Shown here in pieces: positions 1 through 8,557 of a DNA stretch of 48,573 nucleotides (position 1 is its first letter; the number at the start of each line of letters is the position of its first letter). The notes below the pieces were generated by a model. The model did not search any database, was not told the origin of the DNA, and saw nothing but the letters and a program-made list of their open reading frames with translations. Both the position numbers and the translations under genes were made by a program. This DNA is from Desulfobacteraceae bacterium (GTDB lineage: Bacteria; Desulfobacterota; Desulfobacteria; Desulfobacterales; JAABRJ01), in the NCBI GenBank assembly GCA_022340425.1, contig JAJDNY010000105.1, forward strand, positions 1-48,573, in the 5' to 3' direction.

Positions 1-54
1 GCCGCCGCGGCAGCCGCGCCGCTCAAGCCGCTTGCCCCCGGCGGCGATGTTTGA
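1..54 (+). CDS. Possible C-terminal tail of an upstream gene (partial)
   Basis: The first 18 codons in frame 1 read an Ala/Pro-rich tail ending in Gly-Gly-Asp-Val and a TGA at 52-54. A perfect hairpin with a T-run follows 24 bases later, as expected at the end of a plus-strand gene. The piece is too short to identify. Another frame stays open longer, so this is only a plausible reading. Confidence 0.3.
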   Translation, partial: AAAAAAPLKPLAPGGDV

Positions 55-78
55 TACCATAGCGCGGCATTCGGCAGC

Positions 79-122
79 GGAGCGGAAGCGGGGGATCCCC
101 CGCTTCCGCTCCCAGGGTTTTT
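79..122 (+). terminator. Rho-independent terminator upstream of the PBP1A gene
   Basis: Bases 79-112 form a perfect 34-base palindrome centred on GATC (arms rich in GGAGCGGAAGCGGGG), followed by CAGGGTTTTTC with five T at 118-122. It sits between the possible upstream gene end at 54 and the PBP1A start at 141, so it should end transcription of the upstream gene. Because the PBP1A ribosome binding site starts three bases later, the hairpin could also insulate that gene. Confidence 0.75.
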
Positions 123-140
123 CAGGGAGGCCCCCTTTCC

Positions 141-2546
141 ATGGTCACACGCAAAAGCAGCGCCGAGATCACCCGCAGACGGGGCAAAAAAGCCGCAGGC
201 GGCGCTTTCAGCAAACTGTTGCGCGGGTTTTTCTGGACGGCCCTGGTGATCCTGATCCTGGGGGCGGCCGCCGCCGCCGGCCTGTATGCCTATTTTTCCA
301 AGGATCTGCCCCAAATCACCTCCCTCAAAGATTACCGGCCCCCCATCATCACCACCGTCTTCTCCGACGACAACCGTAAAATCGGTGAGTTTTTCAAGGA
401 GCGCCGCAAGGTGCTGCCCCTCCAGGAGATGCCCGAGATGCTGCTGCACGCGTTCGTGGCGGCCGAGGACAGCCGCTTTTACAAGCACCGGGGCATCGAC
501 CTGATCGGCATCCTGCGGGCCTTTTTCAAAAATCTGGAGGCCGGCGCCATCGTCCAGGGCGGCAGCACCATCACCCAGCAGGTCACCAAATCCTTTTTTC
601 TGAGCCCCGAGCGAAGCTATCAGCGCAAGGTCAAGGAGGCGATCCTGGCCTATCGGATCGACAGCTCCTTCACCAAGGATGAGGTCCTCTACCTCTACCT
701 CAACCAGATTTACCTGGGGCACGGGGCCTACGGGGTCGAGGCGGCCGCCGAGAATTATTTTGGCAAGCCCGCACGGGAGTTGAATCTGGCCGAATGCGCC
801 ATTTTGGCGGGTCTGCCCCAGGCGCCGAGCCGCTATTCGCCGTTTCGCAACCGGGAAAAGGCCAAGGAGCGCCAGATCTACGTTCTCAACCGCATGGTGG
901 CCGAGGGCTATATCACCGAGCTTCAGGCCAGTGAGGCCATCAACTTCCCGCTTGACGTCAAGCCGCGGCGCAACTGGTACATCGAGAAGGTGCCGGTTTA
1001 TACCGAACACGTCCGCCGCTACGTGGAGAAAAAATATGGCGAAGAGGCCCTGCTCACCGGCGGCCTGAAAATATTCACGGCGGTCAATATCGGTATGCAG
1101 AAAATCGCCCAGGCCGAAATCACCCGGGGGCTTTCGGAGCTGGACAAGCGCCAGGGCTACCGGGGTCCCATCGTGCACCTGGCACCCGAGGCGATGGCGG
1201 CATTTGGCGCCGGACTCCGCGACGAGCAGGCCGAGGCGCCCCTGGAAGAGGGCCAAACCGTCCGGGGGGTGGTGATCGACGTGGATGACCCCGGCAAGCG
1301 GGTCACGGTGCGCATGGGCGACGAGAAAGGCGTGATCCCCCTGGAAAATATGGCCTGGGCGCGCAAGCCCAACCCTGACGTGCCCTGGTATGCCGGCCGG
1401 ATCAAGCGGCCGGGGCAGGCCCTGGCGGTGGGGGACGTCATCTGGGTCACGCTGCGGGCTCCCCGGGGCCGGGACGGCGTCTGGCCGCTTTCCCTGGAGC
1501 AGACCCCCGAGGCTCAGGCGGCGCTGTTGTGCATCGAGGCCGAGACCGGCCATGTCAAAGCCATGGTCGGCGGCCGGGATTTTGCCGAAAGCCAGTTCAA
1601 CCGGGCGATTCAATCGCGCCGGCAACCCGGTTCGGCCTTCAAGCCGGTTATCTACGCCGCGGCCCTGGACAAGGGTTACACCCCGGCGACGGTGCTGATC
1701 GATTCCCCCATCGTTTACCAGGACGCCCAGCGGGATTTCACCTGGAAACCCAAAAATTACGGCGAAAAATTCCACGGCCCGACCCTGCTGCGGGAGGCCC
1801 TGGCCAAATCCCGCAACGTTGTGACCATCAAGATTCTCCAGGACATCGGGATCGACTACGCGATTGCCTACGCCCGCAAGCTGGGAATCCAATCGCCGCT
1901 CAGCCGGGATCTGTCGCTGGCTCTCGGCTCCTCGGGTGTGTCGCTGCTGGAGATCGTCAACGCCTACTCGGTTTTCGCCAATCTGGGCTATCTGCTGGAG
2001 CCGATCTTCATCACCAAAATCGTCGATCGTGACGGCAACGTCCTCGAAGAAAACCGGCCGCTGAAGGCCAAGGTCATCGATCAGGACACCGCATACATCA
2101 TGACCAGCCTCCTGGAGAGCGTGGTCAAAGGCGGCACCGGTAAGCGGGTTGCGGCCCTGGGGCGGCCCGTGGCGGGCAAAACCGGCACCACCAACAACCT
2201 TTACGACGCCTGGTTCGTGGGCTACACCCCGCGCTACATCACCGGCACTTGGGTGGGCTTCGACCAGGGCGGCTCGCTGGGCAAACTGGAGACCGGCGCG
2301 CGCGCGGCCAGCCCCATCTGGCTGGGTTTCATGCAAAAAATACTGGCCGACAAACCGGTGCGCGTTTTTCCGGTGCCAGACGGGGTCGTGTTTGCCAAGA
2401 TCGACGCCCAAACCGGGCTGCTGCCGATCGCGGAATCCGCCAGCACCCTTTTCGAGTGCTTCAAGGAGGGAACCGCGCCCACCGCCTATACCAAGCGCCC
2501 CGGCGAGGTGACCGAGCCTGAGGAGTTCTACAAGTCCGGTATGTAG
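141..2546 (+). CDS. mrcA: Penicillin-binding protein 1A (bifunctional transglycosylase/transpeptidase)
   Basis: This 801-residue class A penicillin-binding protein polymerises and cross-links peptidoglycan at the outer face of the inner membrane. A single membrane anchor lies at residues 31-51. The GT51 glycosyltransferase domain shows the catalytic Glu in AAEDSRFYKHRG (E109) and the GGSTITQQVTK motif (140-150). An OB-like insert spans about 330-460. The transpeptidase domain carries SAFK (Ser498), SRN and KTGTT (Lys680). Length is normal for the family. The ATG at 141 follows GGGAGG by ten bases. It is monocistronic: an upstream hairpin terminator and a 225-base gap downstream isolate it. 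The symbol mrcA is by family; ponA would be equivalent. Confidence 0.95.
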   Translation: MVTRKSSAEITRRRGKKAAGGAFSKLLRGFFWTALVILILGAAAAAGLYAYFSKDLPQITSLKDYRPPIITTVFSDDNRKIGEFFKERRKVLPLQEMPEMLLHAFVAAEDSRFYKHRGIDLIGILRAFFKNLEAGAIVQGGSTITQQVTKSFFLSPERSYQRKVKEAILAYRIDSSFTKDEVLYLYLNQIYLGHGAYGVEAAAENYFGKPARELNLAECAILAGLPQAPSRYSPFRNREKAKERQIYVLNRMVAEGYITELQASEAINFPLDVKPRRNWYIEKVPVYTEHVRRYVEKKYGEEALLTGGLKIFTAVNIGMQKIAQAEITRGLSELDKRQGYRGPIVHLAPEAMAAFGAGLRDEQAEAPLEEGQTVRGVVIDVDDPGKRVTVRMGDEKGVIPLENMAWARKPNPDVPWYAGRIKRPGQALAVGDVIWVTLRAPRGRDGVWPLSLEQTPEAQAALLCIEAETGHVKAMVGGRDFAESQFNRAIQSRRQPGSAFKPVIYAAALDKGYTPATVLIDSPIVYQDAQRDFTWKPKNYGEKFHGPTLLREALAKSRNVVTIKILQDIGIDYAIAYARKLGIQSPLSRDLSLALGSSGVSLLEIVNAYSVFANLGYLLEPIFITKIVDRDGNVLEENRPLKAKVIDQDTAYIMTSLLESVVKGGTGKRVAALGRPVAGKTGTTNNLYDAWFVGYTPRYITGTWVGFDQGGSLGKLETGARAASPIWLGFMQKILADKPVRVFPVPDGVVFAKIDAQTGLLPIAESASTLFECFKEGTAPTAYTKRPGEVTEPEEFYKSGM

Positions 2547-2771
2547 CTCTCGGCCGTCTTCGGCCGTTGGCCCACCGGCACCCCCGCCGCCGCGCCAGAC
2601 GCCGCGGCCTACCCATTGTAAAAACCCGCGTGCCGATGGCGATCGGCACCCGATACCTGCGCTTACGCCCTGGCCGTCGTTTGGGTCAGGGACCTTGCCG
2701 GGCGCGGCGCAACAACCGCCACGCCGACTGAAGGCCAGCAGCGTGATCCTGCAACCGGAGAGAGGTGCGAA

Positions 2772-3296
2772 ATGGAACTGCCCAAAGTCGAGGTTAAAAA
2801 AATTCTCTACGCCACGGATCTTTCCGAAAGCGCCCGCCGCGCTTTTGCCTATGCCGTGAGCCTGGCCAACCTTTACAAGGCCAAGATCACCTTCCTGCAC
2901 GTGATGAGCGAAGACCCCGGAATGGATTCCAAGCTGGCCGGCTACATCGATGCCGAGAAGTGGGAGGAAATCAAGCGCCGAAATGAAGAGGATGCGCGCA
3001 GCATCCTGATCGGCAAGCAGCGTAACAGCGGGCGCAGCGCCATCGGTGAGGCCTTGGGGCAGTTTGCCGAAGCGGCCCGGGCCGAACAGGACTTCGGGAT
3101 GGACGAGATCATGGTCAAGCGCGGAAACCCGGTGGATGTCATCCTGGCCCAGGCCGAGGAAAGCAACTGCGACCTGATCGTCATGGGCACCCACGGCCAC
3201 GGCCTGATTGCCGACGCCGTGATGGGCAGCACCGCCCGGCGCGTGCTGCGAAAATCCAGAAAGCCCGTACTGGTGGTGCGTCTGACGGAGGAGTGA
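2772..3296 (+). CDS. Universal stress protein, UspA family
   Basis: This 174-residue cytoplasmic protein is a single Usp domain (Rossmann-like alpha/beta fold). The N-terminus KKILYATDLSESA is the typical first strand and nucleotide loop. The C-terminal GTHGHGLIADAVMGST fits the ATP-binding pattern G-x2-G-x9-G-S/T, so this is probably an ATP-binding Usp. The ending KPVLVVRL is the usual last strand. ATG at 2772 follows a GGAGAGAGGT ribosome binding site. The partner or stress signal cannot be inferred; the gene stands alone between PBP1A and a convergent radical SAM gene. The 225 bases before it hold two short hairpins but no gene. Confidence 0.92.
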   Translation: MELPKVEVKKILYATDLSESARRAFAYAVSLANLYKAKITFLHVMSEDPGMDSKLAGYIDAEKWEEIKRRNEEDARSILIGKQRNSGRSAIGEALGQFAEAARAEQDFGMDEIMVKRGNPVDVILAQAEESNCDLIVMGTHGHGLIADAVMGSTARRVLRKSRKPVLVVRLTEE

Positions 3297-3410
3297 ACCC
3301 GCCGGCCGGCCTCCCGGAACGATCTGGCCCGGGTGCATGGAACCCCTGTAAGTGTAAGTGTCCAGTGCCGCGGCCGGCGCCCAGGTGCAAGGCCGCCAGA
3401 GGGCCGCTGT

Positions 3411-4499
3411 CTATCCGGAGGGTGCCTCCAGCCGCTCTGCGGTCACCGCACTCAGCCCCAGCCGGTCGTCGGGTAGCACCTGAATGCCGTCCAGGTCGAA
3501 ACGGCGCCGCAGGATTTCCAGGTTGCGGTTTTTGTGGCCCCGTAGGCGCGCGGCCGACCGCGGGTGAACCCGCAGGCAGACCGTCCCGCCGGCTGCAGAG
3601 GCCCGGGAAAGGCAGGCGCTGGCGCGGTCCAGAAAAACCTCCGACAAAACCAGGTGGCCGAAGGCCGGGTGGTACGGTCCGGCCAGGACGGACCGGCCGT
3701 CCTGCAGATCCGCAGCGTCCTGAAGCCCCATGCGGATGATGGGGATGCCGCGCGCCTGGAAGAGACAATAGAGGTCTTTGACGGTCGCGACACAGCGCGT
3801 AAGGGACCACGGCGCGTAGCGCCCACGCCGGTAGGCGAGCGCCAGCCGGCTGCCGCGGAGCACCAGTGTCGGGTAGATGCGTACGAAATCCGGCCCCAGC
3901 CGGGCGGTTGCCTCGCCCGAAGCCAGGCTGCGGGCGTGGCTGTCGCCGGGCAGCCCCACCATCAGCTGGGCCCCGATCCGATACCCCGCCGCTTTCAGGC
4001 GAACCATGGCCGCGGCGGTGTCGGCGGCGCTGTGGCCGCGGTGGGCCAGGGTCAGCACCCGGTCGTTCATGGACTGCACCCCGAGTTCGATGGTGGCGAC
4101 CGTGAAGGGGGCGATCCATTTCAGCCGGCGGGCGTCAACGCTGTCGGGGCGGGTTGAAAATCGGATGCCGGCCGCCTGGCCGGCGGCGACGTAGCCCTGG
4201 GCAAGGGTCAGCAGTTCTTCCACCAACGCCTGTTCAAGTCCCAGGAAATTACCGCCGTAGAAGGCGATCTGGGTTTCTCCGCGGCGCGCGTCGCGGTAGC
4301 CCAAAAACCGCTCGATCTGCCGTCGAAGGGCTGCGGACTCCGGGACGCCTCGGGGCTTGCCGCTGATGTGGCGCTGGTTGCAGAAGGCGCATTGGAAAGG
4401 GCAGCCGGCCTGGGGCAGAAACAGCGGGACGATAAACGGCCGTGGTGGGCCTTCGGCCATCCCCCCCGCGGTGGGCCGGGGGCTCTCAGGTCTGTTCAC
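3411..4499 (-). CDS. Radical SAM protein, Elp3/YhcC-like
   Basis: The 362-residue protein carries the [4Fe-4S] cysteine motif CPFQCAFCNQ (CX3CX2C) near residue 33, followed by the FYGGNFLG strand and ELGVQSMND, as in the Elp3/YhcC-like branch of radical SAM enzymes. The acetyltransferase half of true Elp3 is absent, so the substrate is unknown; a tRNA or RNA modification role is only a guess. It is the last gene of the dksA-PHP-rnc operon. The GTG start at 4499 overlaps the rnc stop by 14 bases; an ATG at 4460 is an alternative that would shorten it by 13 residues. Confidence 0.85.
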   Translation of the reverse strand: MNRPESPRPTAGGMAEGPPRPFIVPLFLPQAGCPFQCAFCNQRHISGKPRGVPESAALRRQIERFLGYRDARRGETQIAFYGGNFLGLEQALVEELLTLAQGYVAAGQAAGIRFSTRPDSVDARRLKWIAPFTVATIELGVQSMNDRVLTLAHRGHSAADTAAAMVRLKAAGYRIGAQLMVGLPGDSHARSLASGEATARLGPDFVRIYPTLVLRGSRLALAYRRGRYAPWSLTRCVATVKDLYCLFQARGIPIIRMGLQDAADLQDGRSVLAGPYHPAFGHLVLSEVFLDRASACLSRASAAGGTVCLRVHPRSAARLRGHKNRNLEILRRRFDLDGIQVLPDDRLGLSAVTAERLEAPSG

Positions 4500-5190
4500 C
4501 GAGCTTTTCCAGTGCGCTGCGGGCGGTGGCCTGTTCGGCCGATTTTTTGCTTTTCCCGCTTCCGGTGGCCTGGAAGGTGCCGATGGTCACCCGCGCGATA
4601 AAGGTTTTGTCGTGATCCGGGCCCGTTTCTGCAATCACCTCGTAGACCGGTGTGAGCTTGTGATGGTGCTGGGCCATTTCCTGCAGCTGACTTTTATAGT
4701 CCCGGCTCAGGCGGGCCTCCGCGGGCGATTGCAGCAGGCCTGAAAAAAACCCGCGGACCAGCGTGCTGGCGGGCGTAAAGCCACCGTCCAGGTAAACGGC
4801 CGCGATGACGGCCTCCAGTGCGTCGGCCAGGATCGAGCTTTTTTCGCGGCCGTTGTTTTGCAGCTCGCCTTTGCCCAGTTGGAGATGCGGGCCGATCGCC
4901 AGCTGCCGGGCAATCGCGGCGAGCTGGGTCTCGTTGACCAGCTGGGCGCGCTTGCGCGAAAGTTCACCCTCCCGCCAGGCTGGAAAACGCGCCATCAGCA
5001 GGTCGCTCACCACGAGATTCAAAACGGCGTCACCCAGAAATTCCAAGCGCTGGTTGTCTTTCAGGGCCGGGCCGGCTTCGGGCTGCTCGTTGACCAGCGA
5101 GCTGTGGCGCAGGGCTTCCGCCAAAAGTGCCGGCTGGCGAAAGCGGTAGGCCAGTCTATTCTCCAATAACGACAGCGGCTCCGGGTTCAT
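4486..5190 (-). CDS. rnc: Ribonuclease III
   Basis: This 234-residue endonuclease cleaves double-stranded RNA, including rRNA precursors. The nuclease domain has the signature NQRLEFLGDAVL (about 50-61) and the second acidic metal-binding cluster ADALEAVIAAVYLDGG. A double-stranded RNA-binding domain starts near DYKSQLQEMAQ and ends with the typical KKSAEQATARSALEKL helix. The chosen ATG at 5190 matches the normal family start; a longer reading would run antisense-like into the preceding PHP gene and adds 51 unlikely residues. The gene begins 16 bases after the PHP gene and overlaps the radical SAM gene, so all are probably co-transcribed. Confidence 0.95.
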   Translation of the reverse strand: MNPEPLSLLENRLAYRFRQPALLAEALRHSSLVNEQPEAGPALKDNQRLEFLGDAVLNLVVSDLLMARFPAWREGELSRKRAQLVNETQLAAIARQLAIGPHLQLGKGELQNNGREKSSILADALEAVIAAVYLDGGFTPASTLVRGFFSGLLQSPAEARLSRDYKSQLQEMAQHHHKLTPVYEVIAETGPDHDKTFIARVTIGTFQATGSGKSKKSAEQATARSALEKLGEQT

Positions 5191-5206
5191 GGGCGGGAAA
5201 ACGGGG

Positions 5207-6085
5207 TCATCGCGCAGATCGGCGGGCGGCGGGTTGCAGACGTCGGACCAGGGCTTCGTAGAGGGCAAACGGGACGTTGAGATCGCCCCGGCCGATGCCA
5301 AGCGCGATCTCCGGGTTGAGGTCGCCGTGAAAGTCGCTTCCACCGGTCATCAGCAGATCGTGCCGGCGGGCTATCCGCCGGCAGGCTTCGGTGAATGCCG
5401 GACTGTGTTCCGGGTAGAATACCTCAAGGCCCATCAGGCCCATCTCCATCAGCCCGATCACGGCATCCGCCAGCCCGCAGCGGGTTTCAAAGCTCAGCAG
5501 TCCGGGGTGGGCCAGCACCGGCACCCCTCCAGCGTCGCGAATGGATTGCAGCGCCTCGCGGCAGCTGATCCGGTGTTTGTCCACGTATGCAGGTTTGCCG
5601 GCTCCAAGCAAGCGTTTGAAGGCCTCGTCGATGGAGGCTGCCACCCCCTTTTGGACCAGCACGCGGGCGATGTGCGGGCGCCCCAGCTGGCATTCCCCCG
5701 CCGCCGTGCTGACCTCGGCCAGGGTGATGTCGATTCCCAGCCGATTGAGCTTGGCGATGATCGCCGGGTTGCGGTTTTCCCGGGATGTGCGCAGGACTTG
5801 CAGGGAATCGTTCAGGGTCGGGTCCTGAGGGTCGATGCCGTAGCCCAGGATGTGAAAGCTGCCGGCGAGGCGGATGAACGGCGGCGTTGCGGCGCTGATC
5901 TCCACCCCGGTGAGAAACTTCAGGGCCGGCGGGATCGGCTGCCGCAGCGCGCTTTTGACCCCCTCGAGGCTGTCGTGATCGGTGATGGCGATGGCCTGGA
6001 GTCCCAGAGCGGCGGCCCGGGCGATGATCTCATGGGGCTGAAGGGTTCCGTCGGATGCGGTGGAGTGAATATGAAGATCGATCAT
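5207..6085 (-). CDS. PHP-domain phosphoesterase (RNase AM / YciV-like)
   Basis: The 292-residue protein begins [15 protein letters not shown], the first metal-binding motif of PHP phosphoesterases, then [10 protein letters not shown] (second motif), VLAHPGL and GGSDFHGD near the C-terminus, giving the full metal site. Family members hydrolyse 3',5'-nucleoside bisphosphates or trim the 5' ends of rRNA precursors. Its place between a dksA-like gene (10 bases upstream) and rnc (16 bases downstream) suits an RNA-processing role, which is inference. Length is normal for the family. Confidence 0.88.
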   Translation of the reverse strand: MIDLHIHSTASDGTLQPHEIIARAAALGLQAIAITDHDSLEGVKSALRQPIPPALKFLTGVEISAATPPFIRLAGSFHILGYGIDPQDPTLNDSLQVLRTSRENRNPAIIAKLNRLGIDITLAEVSTAAGECQLGRPHIARVLVQKGVAASIDEAFKRLLGAGKPAYVDKHRISCREALQSIRDAGGVPVLAHPGLLSFETRCGLADAVIGLMEMGLMGLEVFYPEHSPAFTEACRRIARRHDLLMTGGSDFHGDLNPEIALGIGRGDLNVPFALYEALVRRLQPAARRSAR

Positions 6086-6095
6086 CTGGCCGGCA

Positions 6096-6458
6096 TCATA
6101 AGCCCAGAGATTTCTCCAGCGCCTCTTCCTTGGTTTTGCATTCGATGCACTGGGTGGTCACGGGCCGTGCCTTCAGGCGTTCGATGGAGATCTCCTCGCC
6201 GCAGGTTTCGCAGATCCCGAAGCTGCCGTTTTCGATCCGTTCGAGGGCCTTTTTGATCTTTTTGATCAATTTGGCCTCGCGGTCGCGGATCCGCAGCATG
6301 AAATTGCGGTCGGACTCGAGGGAGGCGCGGTCGGTGGGATCCGGAAAGTTCTCTTTCTGGGCCGTCATGCCGGTGACCGTTTCATCTGCCTGGGACAAGA
6401 GCTCTTCCAGTCGCTGGGTCAGCTGCGCCTTAAAGACGTCCATCTCTTCTTTTTTCAT
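6096..6458 (-). CDS. dksA: DksA/TraR-family zinc-finger transcription regulator
   Basis: The 120-residue protein has an N-terminal coiled-coil, the DPTDRA tip motif (DxxDxA) at the coiled-coil turn that reaches into the RNA polymerase secondary channel, and a C4 zinc finger CETCGEE...CIEC near the C-terminus. These are the hallmarks of DksA-type proteins that act with ppGpp at promoters. It is shorter than E. coli DksA (151 residues), as in many Deltaproteobacteria. GAGGT precedes the ATG at 6458. It heads the operon that continues with the PHP gene and rnc. Paralogues are common in this phylum, so the exact orthologue is uncertain. Confidence 0.85.
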   Translation of the reverse strand: MKKEEMDVFKAQLTQRLEELLSQADETVTGMTAQKENFPDPTDRASLESDRNFMLRIRDREAKLIKKIKKALERIENGSFGICETCGEEISIERLKARPVTTQCIECKTKEEALEKSLGL

Positions 6459-6490
6459 GGTCAGACCTCAAAGAGCGGTTATCCAAATTT

Positions 6491-6615
6491 GACGGTTCCG
6501 CAAAAAGTCCAATCTCTGCGTTGCGCCGCATCTCGATGTCGCTGCGGCTTACATGAGTGCGCCTCACGCCGCTGAGATTTGCGCGCCTTGAGCTTGAGCT
6601 TTTTTCGAAACCGTC
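6491..6615. repeat. MITE-like inverted-repeat element (125 bp)
   Basis: The segment is bounded by 17-base terminal inverted repeats GACGGTTCCGCAAAAAG (6491-6507) and CTTTTTTCGAAACCGTC (6599-6615), which match at 15 of 17 positions when one is reverse complemented. An inner inverted repeat surrounds CTGCGGCTTACATGAGTGCGCC. It lies in the non-coding gap between the dksA-like gene and the fabD terminator and has no ORF of its own. I see no second copy in this window. It resembles a small non-autonomous element or a REP-type structure. Confidence 0.6.
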
Positions 6616-6683
6616 TGGTTTTCGACTATCTACCGCATAATCAAATTTAAAATTCGTTTTTATAAGCCCCTTTGGGAGTTTTG

Positions 6684-6743
6684 TAAAGAATAAAACCGCC
6701 GGCCGGTGCGGCCCCGTTTCCTGCGGGAATCGCACCGGCCGGC
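6684..6743 (-). terminator. Terminator after fabD
   Basis: Perfect 13-base arms GCCGGCCGGTGCG (6698-6710) and CGCACCGGCCGGC (6731-6743) flank a 20-base loop. On the minus strand the stem is followed by GGTTTTATTCTTT. It lies 38 bases beyond the fabD stop and should end the minus-strand run that starts at 10342. Confidence 0.8.
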
Positions 6744-6780
6744 TTTCCGCAACCCGCGGGGCGCTTGCCAAAAGGCGTCC

Positions 6781-7719
6781 TCAGATGACGGCGCTCAGAA
6801 AGTCATCCAGGGCTTTCAGGGAGTTCACGTTGAAGAATCGCTGGGGGTAGTCCGCCGGCAGGATTTTCTTCAACAGCCCGGTGAGAACTTTTCCCGGTCC
6901 GACCTCCACGAAGGTCGTCACCTCAACTGCCATCAGCCGGCGGACGATATCGAACCATTTCACCGGGCTGCACAGCTGGCGCGCCATGATCTGGCGGATG
7001 CTTTGGGGCGCCTGGGCCGGGGCCGCGGTGACGTTGAAGAGTACCTCCGCCCGGGGCGGCTGGAAGGCGATGGTTTCCAGAAAGTCGGCGAAATCCTTTT
7101 CGGCCCCGCGGATCAGTTCGCTGTGCCAGGCCCCGCTGACTTTCAGGGCGACAGCCTTGGCGCCTCTGGCGGCGGCCAGCGCGGAAACCTTTTGAACCGC
7201 CTGGGGGGCGCCGGTGATGACGATCTGGCTTTCGGTGTTGTGATTGGCCACCGACACGGGACCGGCGGCAGCGCCCTGGGCAACCAGTTCCTGGACTTCG
7301 GCGATGGTCAGGCCGATGACGGCGTGCATCGCCCCCTGGTGGCGGGTGGCCTCGCGGTGCATCAGCTCGCCGCGCCGCTGCACCAGCTGCAGGGCGTCCC
7401 GGGGGGAGACAACCCCGGCGGCGCACAGCGCGCTGTACTCCCCGAGGCTGTGGCCGGCCACGATCTCCGCGGAAATACCGGCCTCCTCGATGGCGGCCAG
7501 AAAGGCGAGGTTGACGGCCGTCACCGCGGGCTGAAGGTTCACCGTCTGGGTGAGATCGGCCATGGGGCCTTCGAAACACAATCGGGCGATGTCTGTTGCG
7601 GCGATCTCGTTGGCCATGGCGAAAATATCGCGGGCAAACCCATGGGCGTGGTATATGTCCCGGCCCATGCCCACGGCCTGGGAGCCCTGGCCGGGAAAAA
7701 GAAAGGCGGTTTTGCTCAT
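6781..7719 (-). CDS. fabD: Malonyl-CoA:ACP transacylase
   Basis: This 312-residue cytoplasmic enzyme moves malonyl groups from CoA to acyl carrier protein for fatty acid synthesis. It shows FPGQGSQ at the N-terminus, the nucleophile elbow GHSLGEYSAL (Ser91), and the catalytic His in SGAWHSEL. The ATG at 7719 is chosen because GGAGGT sits just upstream; an in-frame GTG at 7731 would include that ribosome binding site. Other fab genes are not in the window. It is the last gene before a strong terminator. Confidence 0.95.
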   Translation of the reverse strand: MSKTAFLFPGQGSQAVGMGRDIYHAHGFARDIFAMANEIAATDIARLCFEGPMADLTQTVNLQPAVTAVNLAFLAAIEEAGISAEIVAGHSLGEYSALCAAGVVSPRDALQLVQRRGELMHREATRHQGAMHAVIGLTIAEVQELVAQGAAAGPVSVANHNTESQIVITGAPQAVQKVSALAAARGAKAVALKVSGAWHSELIRGAEKDFADFLETIAFQPPRAEVLFNVTAAPAQAPQSIRQIMARQLCSPVKWFDIVRRLMAVEVTTFVEVGPGKVLTGLLKKILPADYPQRFFNVNSLKALDDFLSAVI

Positions 7720-7847
7720 GCTGACCTCCACGGGTAATAAGTCTCCGCGCTGCCGTCCCGGGCCACAGGGCCGCCGGTCCCGCAGCCGGGAGGGGCTTTG
7801 TCAGGTGAAAGCGGCCATTTGGCCGGGGGCCTTTTGAGCCGCGAGGA

Positions 7848-8531
7848 CTACGGCTGGCGGTCGCTCTCGGGGGAAAACCGGATCAGGCTGCGGGCGCTGA
7901 AGCCTTCCCCCAGCACGTCTTTCAGCAGGGCGTCGATTGCGGCAAAATCGCGCCTGCGGACAAGATCCAGCAGGTCGGCTTCGATCAGTTTTTCAAAAAG
8001 GGGTTTGTGGGCCTCGGGGGCATGCGTCTCGGCCAGCAGTTTGGCGCGGATGGCCCCCATCAGGTCCAGGAACTCGGCATACGGCTGGCCGAAGGCCGTT
8101 TCGAGGTCTCGACGCAATTTTTTGGCGAAGGCCGGACTGCGGCCCGAGGTCGAGACCGTGATGGTCAGGTCGCCGCGGGCGATCACCGCCGGCAGGATGA
8201 AATTGCATACCGCCGGTCGGTCCGCGATGTTGCAGAGAATCCCGCGTTCGGCCGCATCCCGGCTGATTTGTTGGTTTAGCGCCTCGTCGTCCGTGGCGCC
8301 GATGACCAGCAGCTTGCCGTCCAGATCGGTGGGGTGGTAAGGCCGCCGGTGCCATGCGATGACGCCGCGGCCGGCCATTTCAGACAGCGCCGGCAACGCC
8401 TCCGGGCTGACCAGCGTCACCCGTGCGCCGCATTTCAGCAAGCCGTTGATCTTGCGGTGGCCCACCGCACCGCCGCCCACCACCAGGCAGGGGCGGTTTT
8501 GAATGTCCAGGTTGATCGGGTAGTAGCGCAT
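7848..8531 (-). CDS. Precorrin-2 dehydrogenase / sirohydrochlorin ferrochelatase-like protein (Met8/CysG N-domain type)
   Basis: The 227-residue protein begins with the start of an NAD-binding fold, VVGGGAVGHRKI, followed by ADRPAVCNF and TVSTSGRSPAFAKKLR, all typical of the siroheme synthase N-terminal family. It oxidises precorrin-2 to sirohydrochlorin and in some members also inserts iron. The methyltransferase domain of full CysG is absent. Siroheme is the cofactor of dissimilatory sulfite reductase and a precursor in the alternative haem route, which fits the proposed sulfate reducer. It sits between the MBL and fabD genes on the same strand. Confidence 0.9.
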   Translation of the reverse strand: MRYYPINLDIQNRPCLVVGGGAVGHRKINGLLKCGARVTLVSPEALPALSEMAGRGVIAWHRRPYHPTDLDGKLLVIGATDDEALNQQISRDAAERGILCNIADRPAVCNFILPAVIARGDLTITVSTSGRSPAFAKKLRRDLETAFGQPYAEFLDLMGAIRAKLLAETHAPEAHKPLFEKLIEADLLDLVRRRDFAAIDALLKDVLGEGFSARSLIRFSPESDRQP

Positions 8532-8557
8532 GGAGGTTCACCATCCGGGGTGCGCGT

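Noticed and set aside
2630-2649. Perfect hairpin GTGCCGAT/ATCGGCAC downstream of PBP1A
   Set aside because: The T-run lies on the minus-strand side, where there is no gene to terminate, so I did not call a terminator.
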